DNA of 35,390 nt from Roseateles puraquae. GTDB lineage: Bacteria; Pseudomonadota; Gammaproteobacteria; Burkholderiales; Burkholderiaceae_C. A program made the translations under genes and the position numbers. Shown piece by piece: positions 24,352 to 35,344 of the stretch. The stretch covers positions 1-35,390 of the forward strand of contig NZ_NISI01000021.1 of assembly GCF_002205845.1 (NCBI RefSeq), in the 5' to 3' direction. The stretch's first letter is position 1; every line of letters starts with the position of its first letter. Below the pieces are notes generated by a model. The model worked only from the letters and a program-made list of their open reading frames with translations, was not told the DNA's origin and did no database searches.

Positions 24352-25917
24352 GTGGGTTGGAAAGACTTGAAGTTGCGCACCAAGCTGCAGTCCGGGTTTG
24401 GATTGCTGGCCGTGGTGGTGCTGGTCGTGTCGGTCGTGGCCATCGCGGCGCTGTCGCGGGCCAACGATCGCTTCGTGGCTTATGTCAGTGGCGTGGGTAA
24501 AGACATCGAGCTGGCTTCGGGTCTGCAAGGAGCGGCTTCACGGCGGGCGCTGGCGGTACGCGACATGGTCATCAGTGACGATGCCAAGGCGCTGCAGGCC
24601 CTGGGCGAGACCGCCAGCCGCGAGCATGCCGCCACGCAGAAGGCCCTCAAGGAGCTGAAGGAGCTGGTGGCCCGCCGCTCGGACGATGACGACAAGGATC
24701 GCGCGCTGGTGGCCGACATCGACCGCATCGAAAGCCAATACGGTCCGGTGGCGTTGGCCATCGTGCAGCTGGCGTCATCAGGGCAGCGCGACGAAGCCGT
24801 GCGCAAGATCAACACCGAGTGCAAGCCGCTCCTGGAAGCCCTGGTCAAGGCCGTGGACGCCTACCTTCACCATGAATCGGCCAACACCAGCGAGCGCATC
24901 GCGCTGTCACAAGCGCACTTCCATACCGAGCGAGCCCTGCTGATCGCCGGGGCTCTGATCGCCGTTGCGACGGCACTGTGGATGGGCTGGTGGCTGGGCA
25001 ATGGGGTGTCACGGCCGCTGCAGCGCGCCATCGCGGTGGCCGAGGCCGTGGCCGCTGGCGATCTCGGCTCCAACGTGGTGGTCGACCGCGGCGATGAAAC
25101 CGGCCAGCTGCTGGCCGCCCTGCAGAAGATGAACACCGGCTTGCAGCAGATGGTGGCGCAGATCCGCCAGTCCGCCGACAGCATCTCCACCGCGTCGCGG
25201 GAGATCGCGTCTGGCAACCAGGATCTGTCCAGCCGCACGGAGCATCAGGCCAGTGCGCTGCAGGAGACGGCGGCCTCGATGCAGCAGATGACCAGCACCG
25301 TGCAGCAGACGGCCGAGAGTTCGCGCCAGGCGAGTCAGCTGGCGCAGGCGGCAGTGGAGGTGGCCGAGCAGGGCGGCGACGTGGTGCAGCGCGTGGTGCA
25401 GACCATGGGCGAGATCAGCGACAGCAGCCGCAAGGTGGCCGACATCATCACGGTCATCGACGGCATCGCCTTCCAGACCAACATCCTCGCGTTGAACGCT
25501 GCAGTCGAGGCCGCACGGGCCGGTGAGCAGGGGCGCGGGTTTGCGGTGGTGGCCGGTGAGGTGCGAGCCCTGGCCCAGCGCAGCGCGACGGCCGCGCGCG
25601 AGATCAAGACGCTCATCCAGACCAGTGTCGAGCGGGTCGATTCGGGCGCCGGCCTGGTGACGGAAGCCGGCACCACCATGACCCAGATCGTCAGCCAGAT
25701 CCGGCGCATGACCGATCTCATGGCGGAGATCAACGCCTCGGCCAACGAGCAGAGCACGGGCATCGCCCAGGTGAACCAGGCGGTGTCGTCCATCGACCAG
25801 GGCACGCAGCAGAACGCGGCGCTGGTGGAGCAGAGTGCCGCCGCGGCAGAGAGCCTGCAGCAGCAGGCCGCCGGTCTCAGCGAGGTGGTGGCGCAGTTCC
25901 GCACCGCGGGCCGTTGA
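24352..25917 (+). CDS. Methyl-accepting chemotaxis protein
   Basis: 521 residues from GTG 24352, preceded by CAGGAG. Layout: helix 1 (13-35), a periplasmic four-helix-bundle sensor (about 36-190), helix 2 (192-214), HAMP (215-268), and a cytoplasmic signalling domain (270-510) with the hairpin tip [37 protein letters not shown], where CheA/CheW dock. The C-terminus ends VVAQFRTAGR without the NWETF-type pentapeptide for CheR/CheB tethering. The attractant sensed cannot be told. Only the receptor is here; no che genes lie nearby. Confidence 0.95.
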   Translation: MGWKDLKLRTKLQSGFGLLAVVVLVVSVVAIAALSRANDRFVAYVSGVGKDIELASGLQGAASRRALAVRDMVISDDAKALQALGETASREHAATQKALKELKELVARRSDDDDKDRALVADIDRIESQYGPVALAIVQLASSGQRDEAVRKINTECKPLLEALVKAVDAYLHHESANTSERIALSQAHFHTERALLIAGALIAVATALWMGWWLGNGVSRPLQRAIAVAEAVAAGDLGSNVVVDRGDETGQLLAALQKMNTGLQQMVAQIRQSADSISTASREIASGNQDLSSRTEHQASALQETAASMQQMTSTVQQTAESSRQASQLAQAAVEVAEQGGDVVQRVVQTMGEISDSSRKVADIITVIDGIAFQTNILALNAAVEAARAGEQGRGFAVVAGEVRALAQRSATAAREIKTLIQTSVERVDSGAGLVTEAGTTMTQIVSQIRRMTDLMAEINASANEQSTGIAQVNQAVSSIDQGTQQNAALVEQSAAAAESLQQQAAGLSEVVAQFRTAGR

Positions 25918-26003
25918 CGGCCCACCGCCGGTGCTGACTTTCGGAAGGCCGGGGCGGCGTCGATACACTGGGTCGCTTTACCGAGTGCCGCGCGCCCCCT
26001 CCG

Positions 26004-27212
26004 ATGAATCCTGACGCCAGCCGCCTGTGGCGTGCACCGCGCTGGGCCCTGTCCGTGCTGTTGGCCTGTCTGGCCATGGTGGGCCCCTTCTCCATCGACA
26101 CCTATCTGCCGGCCTTCTCCGGCATTGCGTCGGCACTGAACGCCACCCCGGTGCAGATGCAGCAGACGCTGTCGGCCTACCTGCTCGGGTTCGCCTTCAT
26201 GAACCTCTTCCACGGCGCGCTGTCCGACTGCTTCGGCCGCCGGCCCGTGGTGCTGATCGGTCTGGGCATCTTCACGCTGGCCAGCGTCGGCTGCGCGATT
26301 GCGAGCTCCATCGGCCAGCTGGTGTTCTGGCGCACGGTGCAGGGCATGTCGGCGGGCGCGGGCATCGTGGTGTCGCGCGCCATCATCCGTGACATGTTCC
26401 CACCGGCGGACGCGCAGCGCGTGATGTCGCAGGTGACGCTGTTCTTCGGCGTGGCGCCCGCCATTGCGCCCATGGTCGGCGGTTTCCTGTTCGTGCACGC
26501 CGACTGGCATTCCATCTTCTGGTTCCTGACCGCGGTGGGCGGGGCGCTGCTGGTGTCCAACTGGCGGCTGCTGCCCGAGACCCTGCACCCGACGCTCGTC
26601 CAGCCCTTCCATGTGGGGGCGCTGATGCGCGAGTACTGGCGGCTGTGCAGCAGCCCCAAGTTCATGATGCTGGTGCTGGCCAGCGGCATTCCGTTCAACG
26701 GCATGTTCCTCTACGTGCTCGCCACGCCGGTCTTCCTCGGCGAGCACCTGCATTTCGCGCCGCAGCAGTTCTTCTGGTTCTTCCTGTGCAGCATCGGCGG
26801 CATCATGGCCGGGGCGGCCGTCAGCGGCCGTCTGGCCGGCAAGATGAGCCCTCAGCGCCAGATCATGCGCGGCTTTCGCATCATGTTCGCGGTGTCGGTG
26901 GCCAACATCAGCCTGAACCTGTTCGCGCCGCTCAGTGCCTTCTGGGCCCTGCCCATGGTGGGCCTGTTCGCCTTCGGCTGGGCCATGATGGTGCCGGTGG
27001 TGACGCTGCTGGTGCTTGACCAGGTGCCCGAGCGGCGCGGCATGGCGTCGTCGCTGCAGGCCTGCATCGGCTCGGCCGCCAACGGGCTGGTCGCCGGCGT
27101 CCTGGTGCCGCTGGTGATGCACTCCACGCTCGCCCTGGCCTGCACGTCGGCCGCGCTGATGCTGGTGGGCCTGTTCGCCTGGTATGGCGTGCGGCGCTCG
27201 GTGGTGAGCTGA
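26004..27212 (+). CDS. Bcr/CflA-type multidrug MFS transporter
   Basis: 402 residues from ATG 26004. Twelve predicted helices. The first helix with GPFSIDTYLPAF and the loop-2 motif GALSDCFGRRPVVLIG are typical of the Bcr/CflA drug-proton antiporters, with TVQGMSAGAGIVVSRAIIRDMF around helix 4 (motif C-like). Exports small hydrophobic drugs such as bicyclomycin in related proteins; the substrate here is unknown. A GC hairpin starts right after the stop. Confidence 0.93.
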   Translation: MNPDASRLWRAPRWALSVLLACLAMVGPFSIDTYLPAFSGIASALNATPVQMQQTLSAYLLGFAFMNLFHGALSDCFGRRPVVLIGLGIFTLASVGCAIASSIGQLVFWRTVQGMSAGAGIVVSRAIIRDMFPPADAQRVMSQVTLFFGVAPAIAPMVGGFLFVHADWHSIFWFLTAVGGALLVSNWRLLPETLHPTLVQPFHVGALMREYWRLCSSPKFMMLVLASGIPFNGMFLYVLATPVFLGEHLHFAPQQFFWFFLCSIGGIMAGAAVSGRLAGKMSPQRQIMRGFRIMFAVSVANISLNLFAPLSAFWALPMVGLFAFGWAMMVPVVTLLVLDQVPERRGMASSLQACIGSAANGLVAGVLVPLVMHSTLALACTSAALMLVGLFAWYGVRRSVVS

Positions 27213-27234
27213 GCGCCGGCGCTCAAGCCGGCGC
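27213..27234 (+). terminator. GC hairpin after the MFS gene
   Basis: Perfect 8-bp stem GCGCCGGC / GCCGGCGC with loop GCTCAA begins on the base after the MFS stop codon (27210-27212). No T run follows, so transcription may continue into the carbonic anhydrase gene 24 bases away. A weak terminator or stability element. Confidence 0.4.
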
Positions 27235-27257
27235 CGGAGCTGCCGAAAAGCAGACGT

Positions 27258-28125
27258 ATGAGAAAGCGCCTGATTGCCGCCGCCTGTCTGCTCGCGCTCG
27301 CCGCCCAAGCGCAGGAATCGTCCGAGCCCGCCGAGGTGCTGCGCCAGCGCCTGGCCGAGCGGCTGTCGACCAAGGGTGAGTCGGCCACGGCCAAGACGGC
27401 GCCTGCCCGCCCCGGTCGGCCTGAGGCTCGGCGCGAGGCCAAGCCCGAGGCCCGGCATGCGCCTCACTGGGGCTACACGGGTGATGTCGGCCCGGATCGC
27501 TGGGCCGAGCTGTCGCCCGAGAACAAGCTGTGCGCTGTCGGCACGCGCCAGAGCCCCATCGACATCCGCGAGGGCCTGGCCGTGGACCTCGAGCCCATCG
27601 GCTTCGACTACCGGGCCGGCAGCTTCTCGGTGCTGGACAACGGCCACACCATCCAGGTCAATGTGGCGCCGGGCAGTGGCCTGACGGTCATGGGCCGCCG
27701 CTACGAGCTGGTGCAGTTCCACTTCCACCGGCCGAGCGAGGAGCGCATCAACGGCAAGCAGTTCGAGATGGTCGCCCACCTCGTGCACCGTGATGCCCAA
27801 GGGCGGCTGGCGGTGGTGGCGGTGCTGATCGAGCGCTCGCGCGACGACAAGCCCCACCCGCTCATCCAGACCGTCTGGGCCAACCTGCCTCTTGAAAAGG
27901 GCGACCCGGTGGCGGCCCAGGTATCGCTGGACGTCGGCCAGTTGCTGCCCGCGGAGCGGGGCTACTACACCTACATGGGCTCGCTCACCACGCCGCCCTG
28001 CACCGAAGGCGTGTTGTGGATGGTGATGCGCCAGCCGGTCGGCCTGTCGGCCCAGCAGATGGGTGTCTTTGCCAAGCTCTACCCGATGAACGCCCGGCCG
28101 CTGCAGGCGGGCTCGGGGCGGCTGA

Positions 28126-28151
<26 letters not shown>
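27258..28151 (+). CDS. Alpha-class carbonic anhydrase, periplasmic
   Basis: 297 residues from ATG 27258. A signal peptide (1-18, cleavage near AQA-QE) and a charged Pro/Arg/Glu-rich spacer (about 40-68) precede the alpha-CA domain (70-295). Zinc ligands are His155 and His157 (FHFHRPS) and His174 (VAHLVHRD); Gly/Ser after QSPIDI and the proton-shuttle-region His130 (NGHTIQV) are present. Cys92 and the Cys of TTPPCTEG likely form the conserved disulfide. It converts CO2 and water to bicarbonate in the periplasm. The PSEERING block is slightly different from the usual PSEHxING. Its 3' end overlaps the convergent sensor kinase by 26 bases. Confidence 0.95.
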
Positions 28152-30489
<2,338 letters not shown>

Positions 30490-30499
30490 GCCAAAAGAA

Positions 30500-30535
30500 A
30501 AAAGCGCCCCGTCGCGATGGCGGCGTGGCGCTTTT
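30500..30535 (-). terminator. Rho-independent terminator of the chalcone-isomerase-like gene
   Basis: On the minus strand the stem AAAAGCGCC / GGCGCTTTT is followed by TTCTTTTGG. It begins 16 bases after the gene's stop at 30552. The inner 18 bases can pair further. Confidence 0.8.
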
Positions 30536-30551
30536 GACGCGGCATGGCGGG

Positions 30552-31139
30552 TCAGCCCTTGCCCAGCAGTGCCGGTTTGAGGGAAGAGTCGACCGGTTTG
30601 TCGCCCAGCCAGATCTTCAGGATGGCGTTGTAGAAGCCGATGTCCTTCATGGCCTCGCCTTGCTGCTTGCCGTTGAAGTACATGACGGTGCCGGTGTCGG
30701 GCACCCAGTCGACCGTCACCGTGTCGCCCTTCTTGGCCTGCGGGATGCTCACGAAGGCATCGCCGAACTGGGCCAGCTGGTTCACGAACTTGGAGCGCTC
30801 CGCCTTGTCGGTGTTGGCGGTGATGCCGGCCATGAAGGCCTGGCCCAGCTCGTCACCGGTCACTTCCCGCATCATGGTCAGCGTGAAGCGGCGCGGGCCG
30901 GTCGACTCCAACACGCCAGCCGCCGAGTCTTTCTTCTCGGTCAGGTACAGGCCCAGCACATAGACCTTCACGACGATGCGGGTGCGCACGCCGGCGCCAT
31001 TGAGCTTGAGCTCCTTGCCGGCCACCTTGACCGAATCTTCCAGCTTCACGCCGGCAACTTCGGCGGCGGGCGCGAGGCCTGCCAGGCTCAGGGACAGGGC
31101 CAGGCCGGTCAGCCAGCGGGCGGGGGTGGGGATCTTCAT
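30552..31139 (-). CDS. Chalcone isomerase-fold family protein, exported
   Basis: 195 residues from ATG 31139, with CAGGAG upstream. Signal peptide 1-25 (cleavage near APA-AE). The mature part is a CHI-like domain: LNGAGVRTRIVVKVYVLGLYL, MMREVTGDELGQAFMAGI, DTVTVDWVPDTGTVMYFNGK and AILKIWLGDKPVDSSLKPALLG. Bacterial members of this family are not flavonoid enzymes; the role is unclear, perhaps binding a fatty acid or other hydrophobic ligand in the periplasm. It is followed by a strong terminator and preceded by the chemoreceptor 27 bases upstream on the same strand, so the two may share a transcript. Confidence 0.92.
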   Translation of the reverse strand: MKIPTPARWLTGLALSLSLAGLAPAAEVAGVKLEDSVKVAGKELKLNGAGVRTRIVVKVYVLGLYLTEKKDSAAGVLESTGPRRFTLTMMREVTGDELGQAFMAGITANTDKAERSKFVNQLAQFGDAFVSIPQAKKGDTVTVDWVPDTGTVMYFNGKQQGEAMKDIGFYNAILKIWLGDKPVDSSLKPALLGKG

Positions 31140-31166
31140 GCGGTCTCCTGTTCGTCGAGTCGGAAA

Positions 31167-32723
31167 TCAGCGGCCGGTGTCGAGCTTGAACAGCGCGACC
31201 ACCTCTTCCAGGCCCTGGGCCTGGGTGCGCAGCGAATCGGCCGCGGCAGCGGCTTCCTCCACCAGCGCGGCGTTCTGCTGCGTGCTCTTGTCCATGTCAT
31301 GGATGGTATGCGTCACGCGCTCGATGCCAGCGCCCTGCTCGGCGCTGGCATGGGTGATCTCGCCCATGATGTCGGTCATCCGTTGCACGCTCGCCACCAC
31401 GCCCTGCATGGTGCTGCCGGCCTTGGCCACCAGCTCGCTGCCGAGGGCCACCTTCTCGACCGAATCGCCGATCAGGCGCTTGATTTCCTTGGCGGCCTCG
31501 GCGCTGCGGCCGGCCAGCGAGCGCACCTCGCCCGCGACCACCGCAAAGCCGCGGCCCTGCTCGCCGGCGCGTGCCGCCTCCACCGCGGCATTGAGCGCGA
31601 GGATGTTGGTCTGGAAAGCGATGCCGTCGATGACGCTGATGATGTCGACGATCTTCTTGGACGACGCATCGATGCTGCCCATGGTCTGCACCACCTGGGC
31701 CACCACCTGGCCGCCTTCGCCGGCCACTTGCGACGCGGCCTGGGCCAGCTGATTGGCCTGCTGGGCGTTCTGGGCGTTGTGTTGTACCGCGTCGGTCAGG
31801 GTCTTCATGGCGGACAGCGTCTGCTCCAGCGAGGCGGCCTGCGCCTCGGTGCGCACCGACAGATCCAGGTTGCCGCTGGCGATCTCGCTGGAGGCCGAGG
31901 CGATCGACTCCGTGCCTTCGCGCACCCGGCCGACGATGCCCTTCAGGCTTTCGTTCATGTCGTTCAGCGCCTGCATCAGCTCGCCCGTTTCGTCGCGGCC
32001 GCGCACCTCGATGACGCTGGTCAGGTTGCCCGACGCCACCTTGCGCGCCACCGACACCGCGCCGCGCAGCGGCACCACGATGCCGCGCGTGATGAGCAGA
32101 CCGGTCAGCACGCTCGCGACGATGGCCGCCACCGCCAGGCCCAACAGCAGCAGGGCGGTCTTGCGTGCGACCTGGTTGGACTTGCTGCCCGCTTCCTCCA
32201 TCGCGGCATTGCGGGCCTCGACGAGTTTGTCCAGCGCGGCCAGGTAGCGCACCTGCGCCGCCCGCACGGAGAACTGGTACTTCAGCGGCGCGCCCTCGGT
32301 GTCGCCCGAGGCCACGGTCTTCACGAACGACGCCTGTGCGGGGATGAACTTGGCCCGCACCTCCTCGATCACCTTGAGCTGCGCGAGGCTGGCTTCGTCA
32401 GTCAGCAGCGGCTTGAGCTCGGCCATGGTCTTCTCGTGGGCCGCCATCAGGCCAGCCACCGTGTCGAGCTCCTTCTTGATCTGCTCGTCACCCGTCATGA
32501 TGAGCGTGGTCATCATGCTGCGCGAGGCGTCGCCGAGCTCGCTCTTGGCCTTGTTGGCGAGCGCCACGGCCTTGTAGTCGTTGCTCAGCAACTGCGAGAT
32601 CTCGCCGTTGAGCGATTGAATGCCCAGGTATCCCAAGGCGGCCATCGCCACTAGGCAGGCAATCACGACGGAGAAGCCGGCCGTCAGCCGCTGCCCGATG
32701 CGCATGCGGGACAAAAAGGTCAT
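31167..32723 (-). CDS. Methyl-accepting chemotaxis protein
   Basis: 518 residues from ATG 32723, with GAGGACG upstream. Layout: helix 1 (12-34), periplasmic four-helix-bundle sensor (35-187), helix 2 (188-210), HAMP (211-264), signalling domain (265-515) whose tip is nearly identical to that of the receptor at 24352, and C-terminus [11 protein letters not shown] with no CheR-binding pentapeptide. Ligand unknown. The two receptors in the window share the signalling half but differ in the sensor half, as expected of paralogues. Its promoter is in the 200 bases before 32723. Confidence 0.95.
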   Translation of the reverse strand: MTFLSRMRIGQRLTAGFSVVIACLVAMAALGYLGIQSLNGEISQLLSNDYKAVALANKAKSELGDASRSMMTTLIMTGDEQIKKELDTVAGLMAAHEKTMAELKPLLTDEASLAQLKVIEEVRAKFIPAQASFVKTVASGDTEGAPLKYQFSVRAAQVRYLAALDKLVEARNAAMEEAGSKSNQVARKTALLLLGLAVAAIVASVLTGLLITRGIVVPLRGAVSVARKVASGNLTSVIEVRGRDETGELMQALNDMNESLKGIVGRVREGTESIASASSEIASGNLDLSVRTEAQAASLEQTLSAMKTLTDAVQHNAQNAQQANQLAQAASQVAGEGGQVVAQVVQTMGSIDASSKKIVDIISVIDGIAFQTNILALNAAVEAARAGEQGRGFAVVAGEVRSLAGRSAEAAKEIKRLIGDSVEKVALGSELVAKAGSTMQGVVASVQRMTDIMGEITHASAEQGAGIERVTHTIHDMDKSTQQNAALVEEAAAAADSLRTQAQGLEEVVALFKLDTGR

Positions 32724-33009
32724 GAAACGTCCTCGGAGGTCTGCGGTGCTGGTGTCTCACCCTCGATGCATCGAGGCCAGCGCCTGAAACTGCAGGAAAT
32801 TTCAGCAGAAATAACCGGGGCCCCCACGATCTGAGCGAGGTAACGCCGCCGCGCCGCGTGATATGTGCAGCAAAACAGGCCATGACATGGCTGACGCCTA
32901 CGCGACACCGGCGCTCATGACGCCACTGTGGGAACCCTTCCAAAAGTTGGAAACCCGTTCCTTCCGAAAGTTGGAAACCCGTTCCTTCCGAAAGTTGGAA
33001 ACCGAGGCA
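32724..33009. other. Intergenic region upstream of the chemoreceptor, no gene
   Basis: About 290 bases with no supported gene. The right part holds the 24-bp tandem repeats (32932-33003). The left part has an imperfect hairpin CTGAAA/TTTCAG (near 32785-32808) and presumably the promoter of the minus-strand chemoreceptor; I could not identify its elements. Confidence 0.4.
32932..33003. repeat. Three tandem 24-bp repeats next to the IS element
   Basis: Two perfect copies of CGTTCCTTCCGAAAGTTGGAAACC (32956-32979 and 32980-33003) are preceded by a degenerate copy (32932-32955). Each unit contains a TTCC...GGAA dyad, so the array resembles repeated protein-binding sites or a small tandem repeat. 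It ends 7 bases before the target duplication of the IS. On the minus strand it would read SNFRKERV repeats, but no credible gene covers it. Confidence 0.8.
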
Positions 33010-33017
33010 ATTTTTAA
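33010..33017. repeat. Target-site duplication, left copy
   Basis: ATTTTTAA immediately outside the left inverted repeat; identical to 34085-34092. Eight bases is the usual duplication size of the IS1595 family. Confidence 0.9.
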
Positions 33018-33036
33018 GGCGCTTTGCGCATTGGTT
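33018..33036. repeat. IS1595-family left inverted repeat
   Basis: GGCGCTTTGCGCATTGGTT; it is the inverted match of 34066-34084 with two mismatches. Confidence 0.9.
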
Positions 33037-33045
33037 CGTGACGCC

Positions 33046-33984
33046 TCATGCGCCGACGGCCATCGTGAGGAATGGTGCGGGTTTGCCGGGAGTTTGAGCT
33101 GACCGGTCCAGCGCACGGAACCAACCGAGGTAGCTGGCCAGGTAGTCGCTGGCCACGCCGTTGAAGCGGCGCATCCAGTTCTTCAGTCGGCCGTGATACG
33201 CATTGACGTTCTGGATGTGCCAGGCACCCTGCACGCGCGGGCCTCTGGAGATGTTCAAGGCATGGTGCTCGACCCCGAGTTGCCGGGCCGCAGCACCCAG
33301 CGCGCCGCCGCAGTCGGTGCACAGCACAGCGTCCGGGGCCAGCACCGGCGCCAGCGCCTGTGCTGTGTGCAACTTGTCCGGGCGTTGCAGGATGAAGTCC
33401 GCCGTGGCGCCTGAGCGGTCCCGTGCCACCAGCACAGGCTCCTGCTCATCGGACAGGCCTCGCTTGGCCGCGCTGCCGCCGCGATGGCGCGCCTTGCGAC
33501 CACTCACCCGCTGGCCCTTGCACGAGCGCAGGAAGTAGGTCTCGTCGGCCTCGACCACGCCTTGCAGCTTCTCGGCCCGCAGGTTCTGCGGGAGTTGCAG
33601 GAAGCGATGCCGCCAGCGAAACGCCGTGCTCGGTGCCACAGCCAAGGTGTTGGCCGCCTGGTGCACGCTCAGGCCTTGGCGCAACACCTCTGCCTGGCGC
33701 TCCCATTTGTCCTTGTGACGCAGCCGCGCCAGCGGCGTGTCCGTCAGCGCGTTGAAGGTCCTGGCGCAGCCTCGGCATTTGTAGCGTTGCAGCCCGCTGG
33801 CGTGGCCGTTGCGAACGATGCGCTCACCGTGGCAGTGCGGGCATGCCAGCGCTCGCGATTCGACCGCCTGCACCACCTGGGCCGCGTCGCCCGCCGCCTG
33901 CAGCGCTTGCATCAAGACATGTTTCTGCGCGGTACGCAGCTTCGCTGCCTCAGCCAGCAGTCTTCTAAGTTCTCGGGTGCGCAT
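33046..33984 (-). CDS. IS1595 family (ISXO2-like) transposase
   Basis: 312 residues from ATG 33984. A helical start (1-40), a zinc ribbon (Cys48, Cys51, Cys70, Cys73; CPHCHGERIVRNG and YKCRGC), a helix-turn-helix (LSVHQAANTLAVAPSTAFRWRHR), and the ISXO2-like catalytic domain with Asp146 (VVEADETYF), Asp224 (LCTDCGG) and the third acidic-equivalent region HIQNVNAYHGRLKNWM. It appears complete and active. It cuts and inserts the element by a DDE-type reaction. It sits between the inverted repeats of the element, ending 28 bases from the left end. Confidence 0.95.
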   Translation of the reverse strand: MRTRELRRLLAEAAKLRTAQKHVLMQALQAAGDAAQVVQAVESRALACPHCHGERIVRNGHASGLQRYKCRGCARTFNALTDTPLARLRHKDKWERQAEVLRQGLSVHQAANTLAVAPSTAFRWRHRFLQLPQNLRAEKLQGVVEADETYFLRSCKGQRVSGRKARHRGGSAAKRGLSDEQEPVLVARDRSGATADFILQRPDKLHTAQALAPVLAPDAVLCTDCGGALGAAARQLGVEHHALNISRGPRVQGAWHIQNVNAYHGRLKNWMRRFNGVASDYLASYLGWFRALDRSAQTPGKPAPFLTMAVGA

Positions 33985-34065
33985 GACCGGCTCCTTGAGG
34001 CCCCAACGGTTCGGGGCGCGCCGGTCAATGTCTCAGCTCGTTGGCTCACCAGATGAGCCATCCTC

Positions 34066-34084
34066 AATCAATGCGCAAAGAGCC
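34066..34084. repeat. IS1595-family right inverted repeat
   Basis: AATCAATGCGCAAAGAGCC, the inverted partner of 33018-33036. Confidence 0.9.
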
Positions 34085-34092
34085 ATTTTTAA
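34085..34092. repeat. Target-site duplication, right copy
   Basis: ATTTTTAA directly outside the right inverted repeat, identical to the left copy at 33010-33017. Confidence 0.9.
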
Positions 34093-34232
34093 CGGCACCG
34101 GTCCGCTTGTCTTGACCGGTCGGCACAGAACATTCGAGCAACGACGTTCACAGGGTGATGGGGTGGATCACGCCATGAGCCACCTCGCCGTTAAGTTTTG
34201 CGCGCCAACTGTCTGGCCCCTGGGGAACTTGC

Positions 34233-35030
34233 ATGCTGTCTGAATTGACCTGGCCCGCCGCGCTCTTAGGCTTGTTGCCGATCGTCGCAAGGTTCGTGCT
34301 GGAAAAGCTGAGCGGGGCGCTGCAAAGCGACAAGCCGCGCCGCAGTGAGCATGAATTGCATCACCGCATCCTCGCTGAGCTACAGAAGAGCAAAGGCGAC
34401 GACTCTATCTACGCACAGCAGCTGAACCGCTCGCTGCTTGAAGAGCTCGTTCCGTCGGCCAAGACACACGAGGACGGCCTGCGCGTTCTGCATCTGAAGG
34501 ATTGGCGAAAGCTGACCCGCCTGACCAAGACGATCAAGGGCATCGTTGAGATCAAGGCTGACGAGGCCGGTGTACCGAGGGTCGTCTGGGCGGAGAACTG
34601 GGCCCGCTGGCTCCGAGACCGCCCCGCGTGTACCTTCATCGTCGCGTTCTGGATCTACGCGATCGGCTTCACGGCTACGTTCTTCTTTTTGGCCTGGTAC
34701 TCCAATGCCTGGATGGTGGACGGCCTGGGAATGCAGGTTTCAACCTTCTTGGCGTGCCCCCCAGCGATCCTGCTCAGTGCGTCGCTGACAGTCTTCGGCT
34801 TCAGCCGGTCTGTGAAGATCCTGGACGGGTACAGCGCTCGCCGCTACTCGCGCAAGCTGACGGAAGCGGACCTTCTCATCGAACCTGCGAAGTCCACAGT
34901 ACCTGTGCAGGCCCCGCTTCTCGCCCACACCCCGTTTACGAGCTATCGCCCGTCGGTCGCGCGTGGCGTCGCTGTCGCCGGGGGTCGCCGGCGTGGGTCT
35001 ATGGTGGTTGATCGTTATCAGCGAGGTTGA
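34233..35030 (+). CDS. Hypothetical membrane protein
   Basis: 265 residues from ATG 34233. I do not recognise the family. An N-terminal hydrophobic stretch (5-25) may be amphipathic or a membrane anchor; residues 30-130 are charged and helical (a soluble domain), followed by two clear membrane helices (about 133-155 and 167-190) and a basic, Pro/Arg-rich tail (195-265). It resembles small accessory or effector-type membrane proteins that occur in mobile islands, but there is no specific motif. It lies 149 bases from the right end of the IS, so its promoter may have been separated from upstream DNA by the insertion. It converges with the next gene, overlapping by 13 bases. Confidence 0.65.
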   Translation: MLSELTWPAALLGLLPIVARFVLEKLSGALQSDKPRRSEHELHHRILAELQKSKGDDSIYAQQLNRSLLEELVPSAKTHEDGLRVLHLKDWRKLTRLTKTIKGIVEIKADEAGVPRVVWAENWARWLRDRPACTFIVAFWIYAIGFTATFFFLAWYSNAWMVDGLGMQVSTFLACPPAILLSASLTVFGFSRSVKILDGYSARRYSRKLTEADLLIEPAKSTVPVQAPLLAHTPFTSYRPSVARGVAVAGGRRRGSMVVDRYQRG

Positions 35031-35344
35031 GGGCGGACGCGGGCGATGACGACCATCTGTGGCTGGCTGTTCCCATATGACTGGTAGACGCGGCCCCGCC
35101 TGATGCGCGTGACCGAGTCGCAGGTGTCTTCGCGGAAGACCCAGCGGTCCGCGTCGCCCGACAGTCCAGATGGGATGTTCTGCCAGTCCGCCTCTGACCT
35201 CACCAGATGACACTGGCTGACCGGCGGCTGGGGCCGGACATGCAGGTCCGGGTTGTTGCGTCCTTCGAAGATGGCGCCCGTCTGGGCTTCGATGCCTAGG
35301 GAAGGTCTGCAAAACCCCGTCCGCGACGGACGATGAGGTTGCAT
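35018..35344 (-). CDS. Small hypothetical protein, possibly 5'-truncated by the window
   Basis: 108 residues from ATG 35344 (frame open to the right edge of the window, so the real start could lie beyond it). Not recognised. No signal or membrane segment; Arg-rich with two Cys (SQCHLVRSEADWQ and EDTCDSVTRI). It is convergent with the gene at 34233, overlapping its last 13 bases. Composition looks like protein rather than a shadow frame, but the support is modest. Confidence 0.45.
   Translation of the reverse strand: MQPHRPSRTGFCRPSLGIEAQTGAIFEGRNNPDLHVRPQPPVSQCHLVRSEADWQNIPSGLSGDADRWVFREDTCDSVTRIRRGRVYQSYGNSQPQMVVIARVRPQPR

Larger units (their letters stand above)
33018..34084 (-). mobile_element. 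Complete IS1595-family insertion sequence
   Basis: A 1067-bp element bounded by inverted repeats (33018-33036 and 34066-34084; 17 of 19 positions match, GGCKCTTTGCGCATTGRTT) and flanked by perfect 8-bp direct repeats ATTTTTAA. It carries one transposase gene on the minus strand. The intact ends, intact gene and perfect duplication suggest a recent insertion. Removing it and one duplication copy would rejoin the 24-bp repeat region to the sequence preceding the 34233 gene. Confidence 0.93.

Noticed and set aside
30525..32654. 709-codon plus-strand frame
   Set aside because: Antisense to the chalcone-isomerase-like gene and the second chemoreceptor; composition is His/Leu/Ala/Gly-rich with no recognisable domain.
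32932..33003. CRISPR array
   Set aside because: The repeats are directly adjacent with no spacers and no cas genes nearby.
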